From Ulvibacter antarcticus (GTDB taxonomy: Bacteria; Bacteroidota; Bacteroidia; Flavobacteriales; Flavobacteriaceae): 64,000 bases of DNA. The stretch is from positions 868,001 to 932,000 of the forward strand of contig NZ_REFC01000011.1 in the NCBI RefSeq assembly GCF_003688405.1, written 5' to 3'. A model generated the notes under the pieces. It did no database searches. It was not told where the DNA came from and worked only from the letters and a program-made list of their open reading frames with translations. Every line of letters begins with the position of its first letter. The stretch's first letter is position 1. A program made the position numbers and the translations under genes. This document shows, in pieces, positions 8,239 through 15,290 of the stretch.

Positions 8239-9618
8239 CTATTGAACCACCATTTTTGTAGTTGCAATCACTCTATCTTTCGAAGTAAGTTGTATTAAAT
8301 ACAGACCTCCCGAAAGATTGTCTCTTTTTATGTTACTTTCTTCGGAAACATTTGAAATACGATTTACTTCCTGTCCTAACATATTATAAATGCGAAGCGA
8401 CATTGATTCAGAAGAGTTAGCGAATCCTTCCGAAGCATTCAAAATAACGCGAAATTCGTCCGTCACCGGATTGGGTTGTACATAAAAGTCTATTTCTTTC
8501 GACGCAAATTCAGAAACAGCTAAAACTTCTTCTACAACTCTTAATACCACCGTGGTATTATTACAAATGACGTCAAAAAGATACTGTGGTCCGCCTCCAA
8601 GTGTGTTAGTTACTTGGGCAGGTAAATTGCAAGAATTGATTTCGTTGGCGGTAATAACCGTAAACTCGTCCCCAATTTGAGGCGAATATGTTAAATTGAT
8701 TAAAAAATCACCGTCTAGATCCGGAAAACCTGTAACCGAAATTACATCGTAATCACCCGGATTAGTCCCGGCAATGTCGAGTCTCAATTTGGTTTGCGGT
8801 GATAGGCTAAAGTTATTTACAAAATCCAATGTTCCAATCGATCCGTCTCCTGGCGAAATAGTCCCTGGAGTAAAAAATGGAGAAGTTATGTCATATACTC
8901 CGAAACCTGATATTTTGCCGTTTTCCAAATTATTGAATTCACCCAAAGCACTTAGAAAAAGAAATGTTTGGTTCTCTCCAATGTCGATAACTCCTTCGTT
9001 GTTCATTTCCAAAACAATATAACTGCCTCCCGAACTAGTACTTCCTACTTTCGTAAAAAACCCAGCATTGTTAAAAACCGGATTGCCCGTTTGATGAGTT
9101 AAATTACCACCTCCATTGAAGTGAAAAAATCCTGTAGAAGTATTGTCAATCGTAGGACTATCGATTAGTCGAAGAAAACCTATATTTATGATCGTTATTG
9201 TACCTTTATTAACAAGATGTGTGTTGGTGAGATGTTTTTCTTCAGTGGTGGTTAGAAGCATGCTTCCGTTATTTTCGATAAGATTTCCACCAATAAACCC
9301 ACCTTCATTCCATAATAACATACCACTAGATTCGATTCGAAATACATCGTTGATCGTAACATCTGTTGCCAGCGTAAGTACTGCCTGATCTATGAGATCA
9401 AGTTTGTTCACTACCGTTGAATGATCGGCCATAACGACCAGAAAATTTTCCCCAATCACGACGTCACTACTGGAATCGGGAACTGTATTCGATGACCAAT
9501 TTGCGGCATTAAACCAATTTTGATTACCTCCATTACCAGTCCAAATATGGGTTTGGGCCTGAACGGATGAAATAAGAATTAGAAAAAAGGCGCGTAGTGT
9601 GTAGTTGTTAAGTGTCAT
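8239..9618 (-). CDS. Secreted protein with type IX sorting tail (paralog A)
   Basis: 459 residues. After a signal peptide ending near VQAQ the mature protein begins with HIWTGNGGNQNWFNAANW and a following P-x-V-x-I strand, a motif often found at the start of Bacteroidota beta-helix or adhesin-like secreted proteins. The middle is rich in N, G, T and I with recurring NNEG/ENNGS turns, as in a right-handed beta-helix. The end (NPVTDEFRVILNASE ... GGLYLIQLTS) is a type A Por tail. It shares 148 bp with only three mismatches with its neighbour at 9630. Function unknown. It is convergent with mvaD with no gap. Confidence 0.82.
   Translation of the reverse strand: MTLNNYTLRAFFLILISSVQAQTHIWTGNGGNQNWFNAANWSSNTVPDSSSDVVIGENFLVVMADHSTVVNKLDLIDQAVLTLATDVTINDVFRIESSGMLLWNEGGFIGGNLIENNGSMLLTTTEEKHLTNTHLVNKGTITIINIGFLRLIDSPTIDNTSTGFFHFNGGGNLTHQTGNPVFNNAGFFTKVGSTSSGGSYIVLEMNNEGVIDIGENQTFLFLSALGEFNNLENGKISGFGVYDITSPFFTPGTISPGDGSIGTLDFVNNFSLSPQTKLRLDIAGTNPGDYDVISVTGFPDLDGDFLINLTYSPQIGDEFTVITANEINSCNLPAQVTNTLGGGPQYLFDVICNNTTVVLRVVEEVLAVSEFASKEIDFYVQPNPVTDEFRVILNASEGFANSSESMSLRIYNMLGQEVNRISNVSEESNIKRDNLSGGLYLIQLTSKDRVIATTKMVVQ
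8335..8482. repeat. 148 bp near-identical repeat, copy 1 (sorting-tail coding)
   Basis: Matches 9726-9873 over 148 bp with three mismatches by eye. It encodes the central part of the type IX sorting tail in the two adjacent paralogs. Confidence 0.85.
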
Positions 9619-9629
9619 GGCGTATATTA

Positions 9630-11012
9630 TTATTGTACCAGCATTTTTGTGGTAGCTATCACTTTACTTTCTGAAGTGAGTTGTAGTAAATACAGGCCTC
9701 CCGAAAGACTTTCTCTTTTTATGATACTTTCTTCGGAAACATTTGAAATACGATTTACTTCCTGTCCCAACATATTATAAATGCGAAGCGACAGTGATTC
9801 AGAAGAGTTAGCGAATTCTTCCGAAGCATTCAAAATAACGCGAAATTCGTCCGTCACCGGATTGGGTTGTACAAAAAACGAAATCGCTTCTGAAGTGAAA
9901 TCTCCTATATCTAATAAAATGTCATTCACCCTTAATACAATGGCGTTTGGATTACAGTCTACTTCAAAAGAATAAGAATTACCATTAAAATTGGTCGCTA
10001 CAAAACTTTGCATATTGCAACTACTATTGTTAGATGTAGTAAGAATTGTAAGTTCGTCTCCAATCGATAATTCCGACAATAAATTTAATTCAATGACGCC
10101 TTCTAAATTATCTGATCCGGTGAGTTCTATGACATCATATTCGCCGGGATTTGCGCCAGCTATGTCAATTTTTATGGTTGCGTTATTCCCAAAACTAAAA
10201 TTATTCACAACTTCGAGAGTTCCTATTGTATTTTCACCACCCGGGGAATAAGAACCGTTATTTGTAAAATTCGCGGTTATGTCGAAAATCCCCGAACCCG
10301 AAATAACACCGGTTTCCATATTGTCTAACGTAATATTCCCTCCCAGGATCAAGAAGGTCTGGTCCTGTTCCGCATGGATTATGCCGGTATTGTTAATATC
10401 AAAAATCAAATAGAAGGTGCTAAATCCTGTTCCAGTTTGGATTTTTCTTATTACACCTTCGTTGTTTATTGTATTTCCTGTGTTTTCCTGTATCCAGGAA
10501 CCAACACTATCAATTTCCATGATTCCAGTTGGTTTGTTATTGATCACAACTCCATTTGAAGCCTTATTTTGATTGGTTTGCACGATGGAAATCATTCCAT
10601 AATTATTAAAAGTGATATTAGAAATTAATTTAAAATCGAAAGTAGTCATAGTAAACAGGCTGTTGTTCTCTATAATTCCACCGCCTTGTATCGTTCCACT
10701 CGTCCAATTCACAGTACAATCGGCGTTAATGTTCCATAAGCCCGAAAACAGCAAATTGTTGCTGAGCGTTAGGGAAGAAGTAGTATTCATCTCAATAGAT
10801 TCGGCAGTGGCTATACTAGTGACAATTTCAACATTGAACCCGCTTGGTATCAACACAATACTATTCGATGATGGAACAGTTCCCGAATTCCAATTGGCAC
10901 TGTTGAACCAATCGATATCACCTCCATTTCCAGTCCAAGTATGAGATTGAGCTAGCACAGTTGAAAAAAGAAAGAAGAAAAGGACTGGTAGCGTATAATT
11001 TTTTGTCTTCAT
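9630..11012 (-). CDS. Secreted protein with type IX sorting tail (paralog B)
   Basis: 460 residues, with the same architecture as the downstream gene 11 bp away: signal peptide (ends STVLAQ), HTWTGNGGDIDWFNSANW opening motif, N/G/T-rich body predicted as beta-helix, and a Por tail (NPVTDEFRVILNASE ... GGLYLLQLTS). The bodies have diverged while the tails are almost identical at the DNA level, suggesting gene conversion of the sorting module. The pair probably forms one transcript starting in the 170 bp gap before mevalonate kinase. No enzymatic motif seen. Confidence 0.82.
   Translation of the reverse strand: MKTKNYTLPVLFFFLFSTVLAQSHTWTGNGGDIDWFNSANWNSGTVPSSNSIVLIPSGFNVEIVTSIATAESIEMNTTSSLTLSNNLLFSGLWNINADCTVNWTSGTIQGGGIIENNSLFTMTTFDFKLISNITFNNYGMISIVQTNQNKASNGVVINNKPTGIMEIDSVGSWIQENTGNTINNEGVIRKIQTGTGFSTFYLIFDINNTGIIHAEQDQTFLILGGNITLDNMETGVISGSGIFDITANFTNNGSYSPGGENTIGTLEVVNNFSFGNNATIKIDIAGANPGEYDVIELTGSDNLEGVIELNLLSELSIGDELTILTTSNNSSCNMQSFVATNFNGNSYSFEVDCNPNAIVLRVNDILLDIGDFTSEAISFFVQPNPVTDEFRVILNASEEFANSSESLSLRIYNMLGQEVNRISNVSEESIIKRESLSGGLYLLQLTSESKVIATTKMLVQ
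9726..9873. repeat. 148 bp near-identical repeat, copy 2 (sorting-tail coding)
   Basis: Partner of 8335-8482. The two lie 1391 bp apart in the same orientation. Confidence 0.85.
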
Positions 11013-11116
11013 GGCAGTTTAATTATAGTATCTCTAAATTACTAAATATCTGTATGGTAAGAGGCTGTTTATCCAAAATATAGGTTAATTATCGATAACA
11101 ATTTGGGAAGAAGCAG

Positions 11117-11124
11117 TATCTTTG
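11117..11124 (+). promoter_or_regulatory. Bacteroidota -7 box (TATCTTTG) before mevalonate kinase
   Basis: An exact TAnnTTTG match lies 58 bp upstream of the mevalonate kinase ATG. No good TTG -33 element sits at the usual distance. It probably drives the kinase and the UbiA gene behind it. Confidence 0.45.
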
Positions 11125-11182
11125 TCATAGGTTTTAACTATTTTATAAAAAACCTCTATTTTTATTTACACATTCAAAGCAT

Positions 11183-12121
11183 ATGCGCGGCCCCTTATTT
11201 TATTCCAAGATTTTATTGTTCGGTGAGTACGGTATTATAAAAGATTCGAAGGGATTATCTATTCCTTATAATTTTTACAATGGTGCTCTAAAAATTGACG
11301 AACATCATACAGTGGCTACACATAAATCTAATGATGCGTTAAAACGTTTCAGTACATATTTAGAACAGCTTCAGCAAGAAAAACCCGAATTGGTGACTTT
11401 CGATCTTACTGCTTTAAAGAATGATGTGACCAACGGCTTATATTTTGATTCAAGCATTCCTCAGGGTTATGGTGTAGGTAGTAGTGGCGCATTGGTTGCT
11501 GCTATTTACGACAAGTATGCTGCTAATAAAATTACAGTACTTGAAAATTTAACCCGTGAGAAATTACTTCAACTGAAAGTCATTTTCGCAGAAATGGAAT
11601 CTTTTTTCCATGGAAAATCTTCAGGATTGGACCCTTTAAACAGTTATTTAAGTCTTCCAATACTAATAAATTCGCAAGATAATATCGAACCGGCTGGAAT
11701 TCCTTCTCAAACAGAAAGTGGAAAGGGAGCGGTTTTTTTATTGGATAGCGGAACAACAGGCGAAACCGCGCCTATGGTGCAGATCTTTATGGAAAATATG
11801 AAACAGGAAGGTTTCAGAAATATGCTAAAAGATCAGTTTGTAAAACATACAGATGCCTGCGTTGATGATTTCCTTCAAGGGAATGTGAAATCACTTTTTG
11901 GTAATATTAAACAACTTTCCAAAGTGGTTTTAGAGAATTTTAAACCTATGATTCCACAGGAATTTCATAATCTCTGGAAAAAAGGGATCGATACAAACGC
12001 CTACTATTTAAAACTTTGTGGCTCGGGAGGTGGCGGTTATATGCTCGGCTTTACCGAAAACATTGAAGAAGCACGTCTTGCATTAAAAGATTATAAAATG
12101 GAAGTAGTCTACAACTTCTAA
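11183..12121 (+). CDS. Mevalonate kinase (GHMP family)
   Basis: 312 residues. It should phosphorylate mevalonate with ATP. The three GHMP motifs are present in order: KILLFGEYGIIKDSKGLSIP near residue 8, PQGYGVGSSGALVAAIYD near residue 93, and LCGSGGGGYMLGF near residue 282. The central segment FHGKSSGLDPLNSYL resembles the mevalonate kinase H-x-x-x-SG-D region, in which the Asp is catalytic. The next gene follows after 23 bp and is an isoprenoid user, so the two probably form a transcript. A GYDIA kinase at 54.7 kb likely covers the phosphomevalonate step, which supports assigning this one to mevalonate. Confidence 0.85.
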   Translation: MRGPLFYSKILLFGEYGIIKDSKGLSIPYNFYNGALKIDEHHTVATHKSNDALKRFSTYLEQLQQEKPELVTFDLTALKNDVTNGLYFDSSIPQGYGVGSSGALVAAIYDKYAANKITVLENLTREKLLQLKVIFAEMESFFHGKSSGLDPLNSYLSLPILINSQDNIEPAGIPSQTESGKGAVFLLDSGTTGETAPMVQIFMENMKQEGFRNMLKDQFVKHTDACVDDFLQGNVKSLFGNIKQLSKVVLENFKPMIPQEFHNLWKKGIDTNAYYLKLCGSGGGGYMLGFTENIEEARLALKDYKMEVVYNF

Positions 12122-12144
12122 AGAAATTCTTAGTTACTTAAAAG

Positions 12145-13050
12145 ATGTTAAGCAGAAAACAAAAACACTTTCTACTAAAGTTTTTCAGTTTGTTTTCGGT
12201 AGTAAGAGGCTATAATATCCTGGTTATTGTTGTCGCTCAATATCTAACCTCCATCTATATTCTTGCACCACAGCTACCTCTTAGGCAGGTGCTTTTTGAT
12301 CCAAATTTACTGATGTTGGTGCTTGCTTCAGCCTGTGCTATTGCTGGGGGATACATTATAAACAGCTTTTACGATAGTGAGAAGGATCTTATAAACCGGC
12401 CTCGTAAAACCATGTTGGATAAACTCGTAAGTCAGCGGACAAAGTTGAGCGGTTATTTTGTGCTCAATTTCTTGTCGGTAATTTTCGCGAGTTATGTTTC
12501 TTTTAAAGCTGTTGTTTTCTTTTCCATTTATATCTTCGGAATCTGGTTCTATTCGCACAAGCTTAAAAAATACCCATTTGTGGGGAATATCGTAGCAGCT
12601 ATACTGGCTGTTGTACCTTTCTTTGCGGTCTTCATTTATTATAAAAATTTCGCAATCGTCATATTTGTTCATGCGACCTTCCTATTTCTTATTATCTCTA
12701 TGCGTGAACTAGCGAAGGATCTGGAGAATCTAAAGGGTGATTTGGCGCAAAATTATAGGACGGTTCCGGTGGTATACGGTGAGAATGTGTCTAAGTGGAT
12801 GCTTACAATTTTAAGTGTATTAACCCTTATTCCTAGTATGTTGCTGATTTTTAAGTTTGAAATCGGTTATATGCATTACTACTTCTACGGAAGTATCATC
12901 GCATTAACTTTATTTTTAGTGGTTTTATGGAAATCTGCTCGTAAAATACACTATGTTGTACTCCATAACATCCTCAAGTTTATCATTTTAATGGGAGTTT
13001 TTAGCATCGTATTGATCGAAGTTGATGTGTTGCTAAATAGACTGCTTTAA
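12145..13050 (+). CDS. UbiA-family prenyltransferase (geranylgeranylglycerol-phosphate geranylgeranyltransferase-like)
   Basis: 301 residues with about eight or nine membrane helices. Two Asp-rich motifs of the UbiA superfamily are visible: NSFYDSEKDLINRP (from residue 73, N-x3-D-x3-D) and RELAKDLENLKGD (from residue 187). These bind the prenyl diphosphate through magnesium. The Bacteroidota members of this type are usually named geranylgeranylglycerol-phosphate geranylgeranyltransferase by similarity to the archaeal lipid enzyme, but the true acceptor here is not shown by sequence. It follows mevalonate kinase by 23 bp and may be co-transcribed with it. A quinone or other isoprenoid acceptor remains possible. 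Confidence 0.8.
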   Translation: MLSRKQKHFLLKFFSLFSVVRGYNILVIVVAQYLTSIYILAPQLPLRQVLFDPNLLMLVLASACAIAGGYIINSFYDSEKDLINRPRKTMLDKLVSQRTKLSGYFVLNFLSVIFASYVSFKAVVFFSIYIFGIWFYSHKLKKYPFVGNIVAAILAVVPFFAVFIYYKNFAIVIFVHATFLFLIISMRELAKDLENLKGDLAQNYRTVPVVYGENVSKWMLTILSVLTLIPSMLLIFKFEIGYMHYYFYGSIIALTLFLVVLWKSARKIHYVVLHNILKFIILMGVFSIVLIEVDVLLNRLL

Positions 13051-13102
13051 GGGTAATTATTCAAGTATATAAGACTTTACAGGCACAATAACTATTGATT
13101 AG

Positions 13103-13147
13103 AACCTCCCCTCCTTTTTAAGGAGGGGTGCCGAAGGCGGGGTGGTT
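13103..13147. repeat. GC-rich palindromic intergenic element / possible terminator
   Basis: CCCCTCCTT (13108-13116) and AAGGAGGGG (13120-13128) form a perfect 9 bp stem with a 3 nt loop. An alternative outer pairing joins AACCTCCCC (13103-13111) to GGGGTGGTT (13139-13147) with one mismatch. Both use the same CCCC, so they exclude each other. It resembles the C/G-rich interspersed repeats of flavobacterial intergenic DNA and may also end the prenyltransferase transcript. Confidence 0.6.
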
Positions 13148-13161
13148 TTCTTCGGAATAAT

Positions 13162-13189
13162 TTGCCAATCGATTTTCTTCGTACATTTA
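13162..13189 (+). promoter_or_regulatory. Candidate promoter of the nitrilase gene (TTG-N17-TACATTTA)
   Basis: TTG (13162-13164) and TACATTTA (13182-13189) lie 17 bp apart, matching the Bacteroidota pattern except for the last base. The box ends only 4 bp before the ATG at 13194, so the mRNA would be leaderless or nearly so. Confidence 0.4.
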
Positions 13190-13193
13190 ATAT

Positions 13194-14168
13194 ATGAGAA
13201 AAGAAAATCTACTAAAGGTCGCTATGGCTCAAATTTCACCTGTATGGTTGAATAAACCTGAAACCCTTCAGAAAATAAATGAATCCATTACTGAAGCCGG
13301 TAAAAATAAGGCAGAACTTATCGTTTTTGGAGAAGGTTTGTTGCCAGGTTACCCCTTTTGGCTGGCACTTACCGACGGAGCTCAATGGGATGAGAAATCC
13401 CAAAAAGAGTTACACGCGCACTATGTACGCAACGCTGTATGTATTGAAAAAGGAGACTTGGATTCCGTTTGTGTGCTTGCTAAAAAATATAAAATATCTA
13501 TTTATTTAGGAATTATTGAACGCCCTCAGGATCGGGGAGGACATAGTTTATACGCCTCTCTAGTGTATATCGATAAAGAAGGAGCAATTCAATCGGTGCA
13601 TCGTAAATTACAGCCTACTTACGACGAACGTCTTACCTGGTCACCTGGTGATGGAAATGGGTTACGGACGCATTCGCTAAAGCAATTTACCCTCGGCGGA
13701 CTCAATTGCTGGGAGAATTGGATGCCTTTACCACGTGCCGCACTTTATGGACAAGGTGAAAATTTGCACATTGCTGTTTGGCCTGGAAGTAAGCGAAATA
13801 CAAAAGATATTACTCGATTTATCGCTTTGGAAGGGCGTAGTTTTGTCATTTCTGTATCCTCTTTAATGACTTTGGAAGATTTCCCTTCCGCCACGCCGCA
13901 TCTTGAAAAAATCTTTGAGAAAGCTCCAAAAGTGCTCGCAAATGGCGGTAGTTGTATTGCAGGTCCCGACGGTAATTGGATTGTAAAACCAGTGTTGAAT
14001 GAAGAAGGTAACATTTATGCCGAATTAGATTTCAACCGCGTACTTGAGGAACGTCAAAACTTCGATCCGGTAGGTCATTATTCGCGACCCGATGTTACAA
14101 AACTACTTGTTAATAGAGAAAGACAATCGACGGTTACCTTCGGAAATTTTGATTCTCTGAAAGAATAA
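13194..14168 (+). CDS. Nitrilase-type carbon-nitrogen hydrolase
   Basis: 324 residues, a full-length single-domain member of the nitrilase superfamily. The catalytic triad is visible as E47 (VFGEGLLPGYPFW), K138 (SVHRKLQPTYDERLTW) and C172 (GGLNCWENWMP). The CWEN context and the HRKLxPTxxER motif are those of true nitrilases (branch 1), which hydrolyse nitriles to carboxylic acid and ammonia. Substrate cannot be read from sequence. The gene stands alone between a palindromic element and the strong promoter of the next gene. Other amidase activities of the superfamily are less likely. Confidence 0.85.
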   Translation: MRKENLLKVAMAQISPVWLNKPETLQKINESITEAGKNKAELIVFGEGLLPGYPFWLALTDGAQWDEKSQKELHAHYVRNAVCIEKGDLDSVCVLAKKYKISIYLGIIERPQDRGGHSLYASLVYIDKEGAIQSVHRKLQPTYDERLTWSPGDGNGLRTHSLKQFTLGGLNCWENWMPLPRAALYGQGENLHIAVWPGSKRNTKDITRFIALEGRSFVISVSSLMTLEDFPSATPHLEKIFEKAPKVLANGGSCIAGPDGNWIVKPVLNEEGNIYAELDFNRVLEERQNFDPVGHYSRPDVTKLLVNRERQSTVTFGNFDSLKE

Positions 14169-14246
14169 ATAAATAAGTCCAAATTCTATTTTGAGAATAG
14201 GAATTTAGCGCAAAGTGCTGGAATTTGTGATTTCAGATATTGGTGC

Positions 14247-14276
14247 TTGAAAGCAAGTAGGCTTTCCGTATCTTTG
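14247..14276 (+). promoter_or_regulatory. Strong Bacteroidota promoter (TTG-N19-TATCTTTG)
   Basis: TTG at 14247-14249 and an exact TAnnTTTG box at 14269-14276 are separated by 19 bp, the ideal spacing. The start codon of the RluB-like gene is 44 bp downstream. This is the clearest protein-gene promoter in the window. Confidence 0.75.
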
Positions 14277-14319
14277 CAAAAGTTTAATTTAAAAAATACC
14301 TGCCTTCGTAGGTAATATT

Positions 14320-15243
14320 ATGAGCAGACAAGATAACAGTGGAAAAGGAAAAGCTTCAGGAAGAGGAGGAAATAATAGCCGAAATAGAAGCAGTGCAAGA
14401 GGGAATGCTCCTTTGAAATCAGAAGCGCCAAGAAAACAGACAGGAAGACAACAGGATCCGAAGGCAAAACCTTCATCTAAATTCAGTAAAAAAACCACAA
14501 CTGTCGTAAATAAAGAGACTACCCCCGTTAAAAAGAATACAGATGGTGGGATACGACTGAATAAGTATATTTCTAATAGTGGAGTCTGCTCTCGTCGCGA
14601 AGCAGACACCTATATTGCAACAGGATTAGTAACCGTAAATGGAAAGATCATTAACGAAATGGGTTTCAAAGTGGCCTTAACGGACGATGTGAGATTTGAT
14701 GGACGCCGCCTAAACCCTGAGCCTAACACCTATGTTTTACTTAATAAACCTAAAGGATTTTCAACTACAGATAGCAATAGCAAAGGAAATACCGTTATGG
14801 ATCTCATTGCGAACGCATCTGTTAATAAAATTAAGCCTTTTGGAAGATTAGGACGCAATTCTACAGGCTTATTGTTGTTCACAAATGACGAACAATTTCG
14901 CCAAAAATTCACCAAAAAAGGAATGCCTAGACTGTTTCATATAGTTTTGGATAAGAACTTAAAGGCGCCCGATCTTAAGAAAATCGCCGACGGATTTAAA
15001 ATCGATGGAAAATTAATAGAAGTCGAAGAAATTAGTTACATCACCAATGCTCCTAAAAAGGAAGTTGGTCTTAAGATCAAACATACAGGGAACAGCGTTA
15101 TTCGAACTATTTTTGAACATTTGGGATACGATACAGTAAATATCGATTGTGTTACTATTGGGCCATTAACCAAAAAAGACCTTCCTCGTGGTCGCTGGAG
15201 ACATCTCACTCAACAGGATGTTGACATGTTTGGACGTCTTTAG
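14320..15243 (+). CDS. RluB/RsuA-family pseudouridine synthase homolog lacking the catalytic Asp
   Basis: 307 residues: a basic, low-complexity tail (1-75), an S4 RNA-binding domain (about 77-125, RLNKYISNSGVCSRREAD) and a pseudouridine synthase domain. The family would isomerise uridine in 23S or 16S rRNA. LNKPKGFSTT (141-150) is intact. The motif normally GRLD reads GRLGRNSTGLLLFTND, with Gly178 where the catalytic Asp belongs. The later NR-x-VRRMFE motif reads NSVIRTIFE (258-266) and the usual Arg in the L-x-R-V strand is Cys277. It is therefore a diverged paralog and possibly inactive. RNA binding seems retained. It has its own strong promoter, so it is expressed. Confidence 0.85.
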   Translation: MSRQDNSGKGKASGRGGNNSRNRSSARGNAPLKSEAPRKQTGRQQDPKAKPSSKFSKKTTTVVNKETTPVKKNTDGGIRLNKYISNSGVCSRREADTYIATGLVTVNGKIINEMGFKVALTDDVRFDGRRLNPEPNTYVLLNKPKGFSTTDSNSKGNTVMDLIANASVNKIKPFGRLGRNSTGLLLFTNDEQFRQKFTKKGMPRLFHIVLDKNLKAPDLKKIADGFKIDGKLIEVEEISYITNAPKKEVGLKIKHTGNSVIRTIFEHLGYDTVNIDCVTIGPLTKKDLPRGRWRHLTQQDVDMFGRL

Positions 15244-15290
15244 AATTTATATTTAAACTATAACTTTTCTGCCGAAGCGACACTTTAATT

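Noticed and set aside
10612-10944. Plus-strand 110-codon frame antisense to the secreted paralog B
   Set aside because: Shadow of an AT-rich repetitive coding region; composition follows the opposite strand.
14289-14609. Minus-strand frame of about 106 codons over the 5' end of the RluB-like gene
   Set aside because: It covers the basic low-complexity tail and is explained by the codon composition of that tail.
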